This document shows, piece by piece, positions 9,027 to 17,388 of a DNA stretch of 64,000 nt. Position 1 is the stretch's first letter, and every line of letters begins with the position of its first letter. This DNA is from JACVRN01 sp035276685 (GTDB lineage Bacteria > Acidobacteriota > Blastocatellia > Pyrinomonadales > Pyrinomonadaceae). The position numbers were made by a program, and so were the translations under genes. The notes beneath the pieces are model-generated. The model saw only the letters and a program-made list of their open reading frames with translations, ran no database searches and was not told where the DNA came from. The stretch covers positions 1 through 64,000 of the forward strand of contig DATELK010000221.1 in NCBI GenBank assembly GCA_035276685.1. The letters run 5' to 3'.

Positions 9027-10073
9027 TTAAGATAGCTTGGCCAGCATGTCTATGCGCTGGCGCAAGGTTTTGACGAAGCCTTCCGTCGTCGCGTTGTCGT
9101 AGCCCGCCGCGCGAAAGGCGTCCCGCAACTGCTCGTCCGAAAGACGCGAGAGCTGCTGGCCTATCCATCTTGCATTCTCGACGGGAATGCGACGCATGGC
9201 CTTCTCTTTATTTGCCTGGCGCTTGGCGTAACCGCCGCCGAAGATTGAGGCCAGTTTTCCGGCACCTTTCGGAGAGGTGTCGTAATCGAATTCAACGACG
9301 CCGTTCTGCACGCTCACGATGAACTTGGTCATCTTGAAATGCTCAAGGTCGTTCTTGACGCGCGTGCCGCCCAAGCCGCCAACGTGGCCGAGCGTCGCTC
9401 CTATGTCCGCGACGACGTAGCGCGCTTCCATCTGGCCCGTCTCAGGGTTCTTCTGGTAGATGATGCGATTGTTGTCTAGCCTCGTGTCGTAGTTGGCCAG
9501 CAGAACCATCAGCACCTTGAGGCCGTCGAACTCTCGCTGGCCCAGGAAGGGATTCTGTAGCCAGTCCCAAATCTGGCCGCGCACGACCTCCGGTCGCTTC
9601 GGCTCAAAACGCGCGCCGCGCACGAAGCGGCCGTTCTCAACAAACTCCTGCCCGCGCGACAGGCGCGGCAGGTTGTTCACCTCTACGCGGTCGAGGTAGT
9701 AAGACTCTTCCGCGAAATAGCCCATCGCCCAGACCAGTCGCGTCGAGACGGTCTCGGCCTGAGCCTCCACGCCTAGCTTGACCGTCCAGGTGACGCCGCG
9801 AGCGTCGCGCACGCGAAACTTGGGAGAGGTTTGCGTCGTCTCTTCCCTGACGAAAGTGAAGGGAGCTAGGGGCGCAAGCTCGGGGGAGCCGGGGCCGTAG
9901 CGCATGTCGCGCGAGCCTATGTCGCCGGGGTCGCGCCAGATGACGGGCATGCCCGTGGGCATCACCTTCTGCTGCTTCTTCTGCTTCTTTTGCGCCACGG
10001 CCTGTGAGGTGAGACTGAAGACCAGAACGAGTGAAAGAACAAGCGCTCTGCGGAATCGAAATTTGCCGTTCAT
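9027..10073 (-). CDS. Exported protein with kinase-like residue pattern
   Basis: 348 residues; signal peptide 1-27 (ends SQAVA-Q), then a Lys/Gln-rich linker. AGGAGG precedes the ATG at 10073. Residues that look like a remote protein-kinase active site: K99 in WTVKLG, E107 in AETVSTRL, D196 and N201 in NYDTRLDNN (five apart, as in kinase catalytic loops) and D223-I-G in place of DFG. HipA, CotH and FAM20 enzymes show similarly degenerate motifs. I cannot name the family with certainty. A purely structural protein remains possible. The downstream gene is an exported phosphatase. Confidence 0.6.
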   Translation of the reverse strand: MNGKFRFRRALVLSLVLVFSLTSQAVAQKKQKKQQKVMPTGMPVIWRDPGDIGSRDMRYGPGSPELAPLAPFTFVREETTQTSPKFRVRDARGVTWTVKLGVEAQAETVSTRLVWAMGYFAEESYYLDRVEVNNLPRLSRGQEFVENGRFVRGARFEPKRPEVVRGQIWDWLQNPFLGQREFDGLKVLMVLLANYDTRLDNNRIIYQKNPETGQMEARYVVADIGATLGHVGGLGGTRVKNDLEHFKMTKFIVSVQNGVVEFDYDTSPKGAGKLASIFGGGYAKRQANKEKAMRRIPVENARWIGQQLSRLSDEQLRDAFRAAGYDNATTEGFVKTLRQRIDMLAKLS

Positions 10074-10396
10074 GGGGGAAATCCTCCTAATCATTGTTGG
10101 GGTCAAGATTTTAAGCGGCGAGGTCGGCTCTCAAGATATTCTTCATCTGCCACTCAGGATTTCAGTGAGAAACGAACTATAGCGTCTTGCCTGACCGCTC
10201 TCCATGCGCCGCATTATATATCATCGAAGATGCTTTGCGGCCAATTAAACCGGAGCCCCGGAGGATAATTTTCCGCGGCTCAGGCTTTATTTCTCAGACC
10301 TATTTTGGTATATGGTCTTTCGTCCAAAATCTTTGCACATCTGAGAGAGGGACGGGATTTTTTCAGGCCGTTGCGGTCTGTTCAAGAGAAGTAATC
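10074..10396. other. Divergent intergenic region
   Basis: About 320 bases between divergent genes. On the minus strand a TATAAT lies at 10213-10218 with TTGGCC upstream at a long spacing, a weak promoter candidate for the kinase-like gene. On the plus strand GATAAT occurs near 10265 but without a good -35. No RNA gene or convincing ORF is visible; a longer in-frame reading of the PhyH gene from 10187 lacks protein-like composition. Confidence 0.4.
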
Positions 10397-11200
10397 ATGG
10401 GGACACGCCGTTATAGCGATGCGGAGATAGAGGCTTTTACACGAGAAGTCCTGCGCGACAGCTTCTGCGTCCTGAAGAGCCATTTTTCAGCAGAGACACT
10501 TAAAGTTTGGCGAGAGGCTTTCACGCCTTTGCTTGAGACGCACATCGCGCGAGAGGGCCACCTCTTCAACCGTGGGCCGGGCCGCTTCTACGTCACGCTC
10601 CCCTTCACAAAGCCTTTCGCAGACCCATCCATCTACGAGGACGAAGATGTCTTGGCCATAGTTCAAAGACTGGTCGGAGAAGACTGCACGCTCGTACAAT
10701 TAGCGACCGACACTCCCATCCTAGGCTCTGACTTTCAGGACGTGCACAGGGACGCGCCGCCGCTCTTTCCGGAGACAGATGAAGAGACGCCGCCCTTCCA
10801 GCTGGCCGTCAACTTCCCGCTCGTGGACGTTGAGATTGAGAACGGGCCGTTTGAGGTCGCGCGCGGAACACACATGATGCCCAAGGCGGAAGCGCTCAGG
10901 CTGGTTGAAGCGGGCGAGATAAAGCTTGAGCCTGTCACTATGCAACTCGGAGATGTGATGATTCGCGACGTGCGCAGCCTTCATAGAGGCACGCCGAATC
11001 GCACGAGCGTCGCGCGCCCCATGGTCGTCATAGGCTACAGCCGTCGCTGGCTCTTCCGGCCCGAAGTCAACATACGTGTGCCTAAGGCCGCGCTTGAAAC
11101 TCTGTCGGAGCGTGCGCGATTCATGCTTCGCTTTAACCCTATAGTTGACTCGCTCGAAGACTTGCCCGAGACGGAAGTCTACCAGTCATTCGCTTACTAA
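10397..11200 (+). CDS. PhyH-family Fe(II)/2-oxoglutarate dioxygenase
   Basis: 267 residues starting MGTRRYSDAEIEAF. The metal-binding facial triad is visible as H117 and D119 in DVHRDAPP and H196 in RSLHRGTPNRT, with a downstream Arg-rich segment (VIGYSRRW) for 2-oxoglutarate. Phytanoyl-CoA dioxygenase-like enzymes hydroxylate many small substrates, which cannot be predicted here. ATG 10397 follows GAGAAG; the ORF extends to 10187 without coding character. The next gene starts 13 bases later, so they are probably cotranscribed. Confidence 0.85.
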   Translation: MGTRRYSDAEIEAFTREVLRDSFCVLKSHFSAETLKVWREAFTPLLETHIAREGHLFNRGPGRFYVTLPFTKPFADPSIYEDEDVLAIVQRLVGEDCTLVQLATDTPILGSDFQDVHRDAPPLFPETDEETPPFQLAVNFPLVDVEIENGPFEVARGTHMMPKAEALRLVEAGEIKLEPVTMQLGDVMIRDVRSLHRGTPNRTSVARPMVVIGYSRRWLFRPEVNIRVPKAALETLSERARFMLRFNPIVDSLEDLPETEVYQSFAY

Positions 11201-11213
11201 AAGGGGCCCAGGC

Positions 11214-12113
11214 TTGGAGAAGGTTACATATTTCGGGCAGGTCGGCTGCGTGCGCCTGTCTAATGGGACTGTAGAATTGGTCGCCACGGTTGACGTAGGC
11301 CCGCGCATCATTCGCTACGGCTTTCCGGGCGGGGAGAACATACTGGGAGAGCTGCCCGGCGTCTCCATCGACACGCCGCTTGGGCCGTGGAAGCCCTGGG
11401 GCGGACACCGCCTCTGGACTGCGCCTGAAGCCAACCCCAGAAGCTACGTCCCAGACAACGACCCGGTCGAGTATGAAGCGGAAGGCGAGCGCGGCCTTCG
11501 CCTCACGCAGAGGGTAGAGCGCGAGACGGGCATACAGAAGGAACTTTTCGTCACGCTCGAAGACGAAGGCACGCGCGTGACAATCCGACACGTCATCACG
11601 AATCGAAACCTCTGGGCGATAGAGGTCGCGCCGTGGGCCATTACAAACATGAAGGCGGGCGGCGAAGCGATTCTGCCGCAGGAGCCTTACCGCTCGTGGG
11701 ACGAGTATCTCTTGCCGGCTCGTCCCTTTGTCCTATGGCACTACACGGACTTGAGCGACCCGCGCTGGACAATCGGCCCAAGGTACCTTCGCCTTAAGTC
11801 GGACGAGCGCATTGCCTCGCCGCAGAAGGCAGGCGTGCTGAACAAGCAGGGCTGGGCCGCTTATCATCTTCGCGGGACGCTCTTCATAAAACGGTTCGAT
11901 TATGAAGAAGGGGCGAGCTACCCTGACTACGGCAGCAACGCGGAAGTCTACACGGGCGGCTCCACCATAGAAGTCGAAACCCTCTCTCCCATACGCCGCC
12001 TTGAGCCCGGCGAGTCGGCCCTGCACACGGAGACCTGGGAGCTTTTCCCAAACGTTAACCTCGGTGAGAACGAAGAAGAGATTGAAGCGGCAATCGGCGA
12101 ACTGATTAAATAA
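11214..12113 (+). CDS. DUF4380-family protein, aldose-epimerase-like fold
   Basis: 299 residues. TTG at 11214 is the likely start: AAGGGG lies just upstream and LEKVTYFG begins the conserved first strand; a start at 11145 would overlap the preceding gene. The N-terminal GPRIIRYGFPGGENILGE and the motif WKPWGGHRLWTAPE are hallmarks of DUF4380, a galactose-mutarotase-like beta-sandwich family whose activity is not known. No signal peptide is seen, so it is cytoplasmic. Pairing with a dioxygenase suggests a shared small-molecule, perhaps sugar, pathway. Confidence 0.75.
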   Translation: MEKVTYFGQVGCVRLSNGTVELVATVDVGPRIIRYGFPGGENILGELPGVSIDTPLGPWKPWGGHRLWTAPEANPRSYVPDNDPVEYEAEGERGLRLTQRVERETGIQKELFVTLEDEGTRVTIRHVITNRNLWAIEVAPWAITNMKAGGEAILPQEPYRSWDEYLLPARPFVLWHYTDLSDPRWTIGPRYLRLKSDERIASPQKAGVLNKQGWAAYHLRGTLFIKRFDYEEGASYPDYGSNAEVYTGGSTIEVETLSPIRRLEPGESALHTETWELFPNVNLGENEEEIEAAIGELIK

Positions 12114-12119
12114 GAAATT

Positions 12120-12247
12120 AACAGGGATGGAAAGACAAGTCAGAAGGCAGAGTGCAGAATGATGAATGAGAAGAAGAACTCAAGTTGAATTATCTTCTAA
12201 TTCATCATTCTGCACTCTGCCTTCTGCATTTCTTCTCTATCCCTGTT
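12120..12247. repeat. Large intergenic palindrome (family 1), copy A
   Basis: Ends are AACAGGGAT and its complement ATCCCTGTT. Inside, arms of about 34 bases containing GGCAGAGTGCAGAATGATGA pair with few mismatches. The right end stops seven bases before the ATG of the CRTAC1 gene at 12254. Related copies: 16676-16793, 22899-22981 and 45491-45571. Confidence 0.9.
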
Positions 12248-12253
12248 TGAATT

Positions 12254-14026
12254 ATGCTCAAAGCTCTAAGCTCTGTTTTCTTCATAGCGCTTCTTCTGTC
12301 TACGGCACGCGCGCAGCAGCCCGCAGGCACTCCCGCGCCCGAGCGCACGGGGCGCACCTACAGCGGCGCTGATTTAGGCAGGAAGCCGCCCGCGCCGGGG
12401 CCGCAAGCGCCTTCAACAGTGACCTTCACGGACATCACTACCGTCTCGGGCATAAGCTTCAAACACGCGGCTTCGGTCACTTCGCAGAAGTACCTGCTGG
12501 AAGCTATGGGCGGAGGCGTGGCTCTGCTTGATTACGACTCGGACGGGCGGCTGGACATATACTTCACCAACGGGGCGCGTCTCTCAGACCCAATGCCGGG
12601 CGGCGCTCTGCCCGACAAGCAGGACGCGAAGTACTGGAACCGTCTTTATCGTCAAAGGCCGGACGGCAAGTTCGAGGACGTGACGGAGAAGGCTGGCGTG
12701 CGCGGCGCGGGCTACTCTATGGGAGCGGCGGCAGGCGATTACGACAACGATGGCTGGACAGACCTCTTTGTCACGGGCTACGGCTCGAACATTCTCTTTC
12801 GCAATCGCGGGGACGGGACGTTTGAAGACGTGACGAAGCGTGCGGGCGTGGCCGGTACGGGCTGGTCTACGAGCGCGGGCTGGCTAGATTACGACCGCGA
12901 CGGACGCCTTGACCTCTTCGTGGCGCGCTACATGGAATGGGATTTCAAGCTGGGCGCGCTCTACTGCGGAGACCCGAGGCCTGGCTTCCGTGCCTACTGC
13001 CACCCGGACAATTTCAAGGGAGCGTCGAACCTGCTCTTTCGTCAAAAGCCGGACGGCACCTTTGAGGACGTGACCGCGAGGTCGAAAATCTACGACGCGG
13101 AAGGGAAGGGCCTGGGCGTGGCCTTCGCGGATTTTGATGATGATGGCTGGACTGACATATTCGTGGCGAACGATAGCGTCAGGCAGTCGCTCTATCGTAA
13201 TCGAGGCGACGGCACCTTTGAGGACGTGGCGCTCATGGCCGGGGCGGGCTTTGACGAGAACGGTAAGACGTTCGCTGGCATGGGCGTTGACGCGGCCGAT
13301 TATGACAATGACGGTCACATGGATGTAGTCATCACGGCGCTCTCCAACGAGACCTATCCGCTCTTTCGCAACAACGGCGACGGCACGTTCACATACGCCA
13401 CTGGCCCTTCGGCAGTGGGCCAGATAACGCTGCTTTATACCGGCTGGGGCACGCGATTTATAGACGCGGACAACGACGGCTGGCGAGACATCTTCGTGGC
13501 GCAGGGGCACGTCCTGGACACCATAGAGAAGACGCACAGCTATCTTAAGTACAGGCAGTCGCCGCTCCTGATGCGTAACACCGGGAAGGGATTCGTGAAC
13601 GTTTCGGCCACGGCCGGGCAGGCTTTCGCGGGCGGGCTTTCGGCGCGCGGCGCTGCCTTCGGAGATTTGGATAACGACGGTGACACGGACGTAGTCCTTT
13701 GCGTGCTGGACGGAGCGCCTGTAGTGCTTCGTAACGACGGGACGCGTAATCACTGGCTGGGTGTAACGCTCTCGGGCGCGAAGTCCAACAGGCAGGGAAC
13801 GGGCGCTCGCGTGACTGTTGTTGATAGCGCGGGCCGCAAACAGGTGACGGATGCAAGCACTGCCGGAAGCTATCTTTCGTCGAACGACAGGCGGCTCATC
13901 TTTGGCCTCGGCGCGGCGAGCGGTGTGCGGTACGTGGAAGTGCGATGGCCCGGAAACAAGTCGCAGCGCGTTAACAATCCGCAGTTCGACCGTTACCTGA
14001 CGATTAATGAAAGCGATGCCAAATAA
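12254..14026 (+). CDS. Exported CRTAC1 protein (FG-GAP/VCBS propeller plus ASPIC/UnbV)
   Basis: 590 residues with signal peptide 1-20 (ends STARA-Q). About seven propeller blades follow, marked by Ca-binding loops such as DYDSDGRLDIYF, DYDNDGWTDLFV and DADNDGWRDIFV and interleaved phrases like NRGDGTFEDVT. The last 90 residues form the ASPIC/UnbV domain (HWLGVTLSGAKSNRQGTGAR to FGLG and VRWPG). The family is exported and frequent in Acidobacteriota; its molecular role is not established. No ribosome-binding site is evident because a palindromic repeat ends just before the ATG. A paralog follows at once downstream. Confidence 0.9.
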   Translation: MLKALSSVFFIALLLSTARAQQPAGTPAPERTGRTYSGADLGRKPPAPGPQAPSTVTFTDITTVSGISFKHAASVTSQKYLLEAMGGGVALLDYDSDGRLDIYFTNGARLSDPMPGGALPDKQDAKYWNRLYRQRPDGKFEDVTEKAGVRGAGYSMGAAAGDYDNDGWTDLFVTGYGSNILFRNRGDGTFEDVTKRAGVAGTGWSTSAGWLDYDRDGRLDLFVARYMEWDFKLGALYCGDPRPGFRAYCHPDNFKGASNLLFRQKPDGTFEDVTARSKIYDAEGKGLGVAFADFDDDGWTDIFVANDSVRQSLYRNRGDGTFEDVALMAGAGFDENGKTFAGMGVDAADYDNDGHMDVVITALSNETYPLFRNNGDGTFTYATGPSAVGQITLLYTGWGTRFIDADNDGWRDIFVAQGHVLDTIEKTHSYLKYRQSPLLMRNTGKGFVNVSATAGQAFAGGLSARGAAFGDLDNDGDTDVVLCVLDGAPVVLRNDGTRNHWLGVTLSGAKSNRQGTGARVTVVDSAGRKQVTDASTAGSYLSSNDRRLIFGLGAASGVRYVEVRWPGNKSQRVNNPQFDRYLTINESDAK

Positions 14027-14027
14027 G

Positions 14028-14124
14028 AGGTCAGAACCGCCTGCGGTACCGGGCGGTTCTCATGCATTAATCATGGCTCTAGCGCGGCTAATAACCCGCC
14101 CGCTACCGCAGGCGGTTCTGACCT
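14028..14124. repeat. GC-rich palindromic repeat (family 2), copy 2, inside a gene start
   Basis: Left arm 14028-14059 and right arm 14094-14124 are near-perfect inverted repeats around a 34-base loop. The right arm is identical to the arm at 2-32. The left arm begins two bases after the previous CDS stop; the right arm is translated as TRPLPQAVLT, residues 8-17 of the next protein. Confidence 0.9.
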
Positions 14125-15905
14125 GCTTACTGCTTATCCAGCCGCAGGCGTCTCTGCTGGCGCAGCAGCAGGGGATGGGAGGCGTCTCAACCGGAGCGGC
14201 GGCAACTTATACTTCGCGTCGCACGGTTGACATAGTTGACCCGAAGGCTCCTCTAATCTACGAAGACGTGACGGCGCAGACGGGCCTCTCTAGATTCAGG
14301 CATCGTTCGGGCGCGCCCCAGAAGGACTATATAGTTGAAGCGCCTTCGGGCGGCGTGGCCATGCTGGATTATGACAACGACGGGCTGCCGGACGTATACC
14401 TTCTCAACGGCTCGACGCAGGCGGCCATGCAGGGTCGGGAGCGTCCGCCGCGCGCCGCTCTCTTTCGCAATCGCGGCAACTGGCAGTTTGAAGACGTGAC
14501 GGAGCGTGCGGGCGTAGCCAACGAGCGCTGGGGCATGGGCGTGGCCGTGGGCGATTATGATAATGACGGCGACCCTGACATGTTCGTGGGCAACTACGGC
14601 GTCTCGCGTCTTTATCGCAACAACGGCAACGGGACTTTCACTGACGTAGCCGAGCAGCTTAACGTCGCACGAAAGGGATGGAGCACTGGCGCGACCTTCG
14701 GGGATTATGACAGGGATGGTCGCCTGGACTTGTTCGTGCCCGGCTACGTCGAGTTCGATTTCAACAACCTGCCTCCGAGCCCGAACGACACGGGCCAGCG
14801 CGGGAGTCTTAATCAAACCTACTGCCAGTTTCGCGGCACGCCCGTCCTGTGCGGCCCTCGCGGCCTGAAGGGAGAGACCGACACGCTCTATCATCAGAAG
14901 CCGGACGGCACCTTCGAGGACGTGAGCGTCAAGGCGGGAGTCAACGACCCCGGCCGCTATTACGGCTTTGCCTCCGTCTTCATACACGCTGACGACGACG
15001 ACCTGCTTGACTTGATAGTGATAAACGACTCCACGCCGAACCTGCTCTACATCAACAAGGGCAACGGGACTTTTGAAGAGACGGGTTACGCGTCGGGGAT
15101 GGCGCTCAATGAGCAGGGACGCGAGCAGGCCGGGATGGGTTTGGCCGTAGGCGACTACAACTCGGACGGGCGAGTCGATTTCTACGTGACCAATTTTTCG
15201 GACGACTCGAACACGCTCAGGCGAAACGAGGGCGAAGGCATCTTCGCGGACGTGACGCTTCAGTCGGGGCACGGTGAAGTGACCATGCCGTTTCTCGGTT
15301 GGGGAACGTGCTTCGTTGATTACGACAACGACGGCTGGCTAGACCTGCTGGTGGCGAACGGCCACGTCTATCCGGCCGTGGACAAATTTCAATGGGGCAC
15401 GAGCTTCGCGCAGCAGCCTCTATTGTTCCGCAATCTGGCCAACGGCAGATTCGAGCGGGTGGGCGCAGCGCCCGGAAGCGGCCTAGCGCGGGCGTGGCCG
15501 AGTCGCGGCCTTGCCGTAGGCGACCTGGACGGCGACGGACTCGTGGATGCAGTCTTTAATAATATTGACACGACGCCGGCGGTGCTCAGGAACGTGACGA
15601 AGAAGGCGGGGCACTGGCTGTCCTTGCGGTTAGTGGGAGACATCGCTAAGAAGAGTCCGAAGGATGCGACGGGCGCGCGTGCCTTTCTGACCGTGGGTAA
15701 GCAGCGCCGCCGTCTTGATGTCTTCAGCGGCGCAAGCTTCGGCTCGCAGAACGACACGCGGCTGCACTTCGGTCTGGGCACGGCAACGCGCGTGGATAAG
15801 CTGGAAGTCAGATGGCCCGGCGGCGCGGTCGAAACCTTTGAAGTGCCGGGAGTGGACAGGGTGCTGACGCTCGTGGAAGGCAAGGGAACGGCCAGGGGAA
15901 AATGA
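14073..15905 (+). CDS. Exported CRTAC1 protein with repeat-derived signal peptide
   Basis: 610 residues from ATG 14073. The signal peptide MALARLITRPLPQAVLTCLL ends near SLLA-Q (about residue 30); residues 8-17 are encoded by the right arm of a palindromic repeat. FG-GAP blades follow (DYDNDGLPDVYL, DYDNDGDPDMFV, DYDNDGWLDLLV) and an ASPIC/UnbV domain closes the protein (HWLSLRLVGDIAKKSPKDAT, HFGLG, VRWPGG). The ORF continues upstream to ATG 14007, overlapping the previous gene by 20 bases, but that adds hydrophilic residues ahead of the signal. Function unknown, as for its tandem neighbour, with which it is probably cotranscribed. Confidence 0.88.
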   Translation: MALARLITRPLPQAVLTCLLLIQPQASLLAQQQGMGGVSTGAAATYTSRRTVDIVDPKAPLIYEDVTAQTGLSRFRHRSGAPQKDYIVEAPSGGVAMLDYDNDGLPDVYLLNGSTQAAMQGRERPPRAALFRNRGNWQFEDVTERAGVANERWGMGVAVGDYDNDGDPDMFVGNYGVSRLYRNNGNGTFTDVAEQLNVARKGWSTGATFGDYDRDGRLDLFVPGYVEFDFNNLPPSPNDTGQRGSLNQTYCQFRGTPVLCGPRGLKGETDTLYHQKPDGTFEDVSVKAGVNDPGRYYGFASVFIHADDDDLLDLIVINDSTPNLLYINKGNGTFEETGYASGMALNEQGREQAGMGLAVGDYNSDGRVDFYVTNFSDDSNTLRRNEGEGIFADVTLQSGHGEVTMPFLGWGTCFVDYDNDGWLDLLVANGHVYPAVDKFQWGTSFAQQPLLFRNLANGRFERVGAAPGSGLARAWPSRGLAVGDLDGDGLVDAVFNNIDTTPAVLRNVTKKAGHWLSLRLVGDIAKKSPKDATGARAFLTVGKQRRRLDVFSGASFGSQNDTRLHFGLGTATRVDKLEVRWPGGAVETFEVPGVDRVLTLVEGKGTARGK

Positions 15906-15921
15906 GGGCGACAACGAGACG

Positions 15922-15952
15922 TTGACGCGAGAGGCGGCTGGCTTGCTAAAAT
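15922..15952 (+). promoter_or_regulatory. Candidate promoter of 16005 gene
   Basis: TTGACG (15922-15927) and TAAAAT (15947-15952) are separated by 19 bases, longer than ideal. It lies about 50 bases before the ATG at 16005. Confidence 0.35.
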
Positions 15953-16004
15953 CGCGCATCAGGTAGAGAACGTGAAACGGGGGGATAGTTAAGGGAGGTG
16001 ACGT

Positions 16005-16649
16005 ATGAGGTCTCTGCTCAGGTTCCTGCTCCCAGGCGCGGCGGCGCTCCTGTTCTCAATCGCTCTCTCGCCTCTGGTTTACGGCCAAAGCGCGCAGCAG
16101 AAGATGGAAGAGGCCATGCGCAGCGAGGCCGAGCGTCGCGCGGGTGAAGAAGAGCGGCGCATAGCCGCCTGGGAATTGAGGATGGCAGAAGTCCGCAGGC
16201 CGCCTACTCAAAGACGCGACGCGACCCTCGCCTACACTCAAATCAGAGATGATTACAAGCAGCTTCAGGTAGTCAACAACGACCTCGCGCGAGCGGTTGA
16301 TGCAAGCCCTACCTTAGACCTCAAGTACATAGAAAAGTCTGTCTCGGAGATAAAGAAGCGCGCCGCGCGTCTCAAAGAGAACCTGATGCTGCCCGAAGGC
16401 CAGAAGCCGCAGGAGGTGCGTGCTAAACAGGAAATCGCCGCCAACCCCAGGCAGATGAAGTCGTCGCTCGTGGTGCTGGACAATCTTGTCATGGCCTTCG
16501 TCAATAACTCCATCTTCGACCAGACCAAGAAAGTCGACATAGAGCAGGCGGCCAAGGCCCGTCACGCCCTGGAAGAGATAATAGAGCTGAGCGAGCAGAT
16601 TAAGAGGTGCGGCGAGAAGCTGAAGAACACCGAACAGAAGACGCAGTAA
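16005..16649 (+). CDS. Exported coiled-coil protein of unknown function
   Basis: 214 residues. Signal peptide about 1-28 (ends LVYGQ); AGGGAGGTGAC lies ideally before the ATG. The mature protein is almost wholly helical and charged: EEAMRSEAERRAGEEERRIA, then KSVSEIKKRAARLKENL and EEIIELSEQIKRCGEKLKN suggest two or three coiled coils. A few acidobacterial exported proteins share this build, but I cannot name a family. Location is probably periplasmic. Confidence 0.75.
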   Translation: MRSLLRFLLPGAAALLFSIALSPLVYGQSAQQKMEEAMRSEAERRAGEEERRIAAWELRMAEVRRPPTQRRDATLAYTQIRDDYKQLQVVNNDLARAVDASPTLDLKYIEKSVSEIKKRAARLKENLMLPEGQKPQEVRAKQEIAANPRQMKSSLVVLDNLVMAFVNNSIFDQTKKVDIEQAAKARHALEEIIELSEQIKRCGEKLKNTEQKTQ

Positions 16650-16675
16650 GCACGCACTAATGAGAGGGAAAGTCA

Positions 16676-16793
16676 AACAGGGATGGACAGGATAAAAGAG
16701 AATGCAGAAGTCAGAGTGCAGAATGCAGAAGTGAAGAAGCTCTTCATTCATCATTCTGCACTCTGACTTCTGACTTGCCTTTCCATCCCTGTT
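16676..16793. repeat. Large intergenic palindrome (family 1), copy B
   Basis: Ends AACAGGGATGGA and TCCATCCCTGTT are perfect complements. The interior mixes both types seen in other copies: GGACAGGATAAAAGAG on the left, as in copies C and D, and a CAGAGTGCAGAATG/CATTCTGCACTCTG stem as in copy A. It lies between convergent genes. Confidence 0.9.
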
Positions 16794-16801
16794 AATTGCT
16801 T

Positions 16802-17371
16802 TTAGTCTCTGCCTACGCCGAGGGCGTCCGCGACGCGGTTGATGTAGTTGAACCACGACGCTATGAGTGTGATTTGAAGAATGGCGCGGTCGTCGAAGCC
16901 TGCGGAGCGCAGGCGCTCGTGGTCTTCGGGGCGTATGCGTGTCGCGTCGCGCGTCAGCTGCGCCACGTAGTCTAGCATCACCCTGTCCCGCTCGGAGATG
17001 GGCGCGCTGCGGTAATCCTCCTGCAAGGCCCTGACTAATTCTTCATCGAGCGTGACCCTACGCAGAAACTCTGCGTGAGACTCGATTCAATAATGGCAGC
17101 GGTTGGCGACGGAGACGACAGTGGTAATCATCTCGTGCTGTGCGCGCGTGAGCGGCAATTCTTTGGACATCAGCACGCCGAAGGTGGCGAAGGCGTGATG
17201 AAGCGCTTCGGGGATGAGGCTGTGCGAGGCGACTATGCCGGACGATTCGCCGTCCGGCGTGGGATGCACCGGCTCCGCGTACTCTATGGGATAAAGCTCG
17301 CGCTGCGCTTCCATGGCGCGGCGCAGCTTCTCGTCAGCCTCTTCAAAGGGAATGGTCTTAATCCAGGTCAT
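16802..17371 (-). CDS. AhpD-like peroxidase, probable selenoprotein (in-frame TGA)
   Basis: Read through a TGA at 17089-17087 the frame gives 189 residues matching the carboxymuconolactone decarboxylase/AhpD peroxidase-related family along its whole length. The redox motif of the family is CxxC followed by xxSH; here it reads NRCHY-TGA-IESHAEFLRR, so the TGA falls exactly on the second cysteine (residue 95). The frame stays coding on both sides with no indel. A hairpin fitting bacterial SECIS rules follows directly. The first half (94 residues) ends at the motif and would be dead if TGA meant stop; the second half lacks its own start context. AAGGAG precedes the ATG at 17371, 17 bases after the permease stop. 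Expected role: thiol/selenol-dependent peroxide removal in the cytoplasm. A nonsense-mutated pseudogene is the main alternative. Confidence 0.85.
17045..17089 (-). promoter_or_regulatory. Sec codon with SECIS-like hairpin
   Basis: Reading the minus strand, TGA (17089-17087) is followed by ATCGAG, then ACGCAGA-GTT-TCTGCGT, a perfect 7-base stem with a three-base loop, and finally CTCGAT, which pairs with the first ATCGAG. The loop starts with G, 17 bases after the TGA. Bacterial SECIS elements need a G at the start of the apical loop roughly 16-37 bases from the UGA. Confidence 0.75.
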
Positions 17372-17388
17372 AAAAGAGTTGCGTCTCC

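Noticed and set aside
14253..15272. 339-residue antisense ORF in a CRTAC1 gene
   Set aside because: Its repetitive Val/His pattern mirrors the FG-GAP repeats of the sense strand; no start signal.
16802..17371. Two separate small genes or a pseudogene
   Set aside because: The TGA sits precisely on a redox-site cysteine, the frame is intact on both sides and a SECIS-like hairpin follows; a random nonsense mutation would rarely meet all three conditions.
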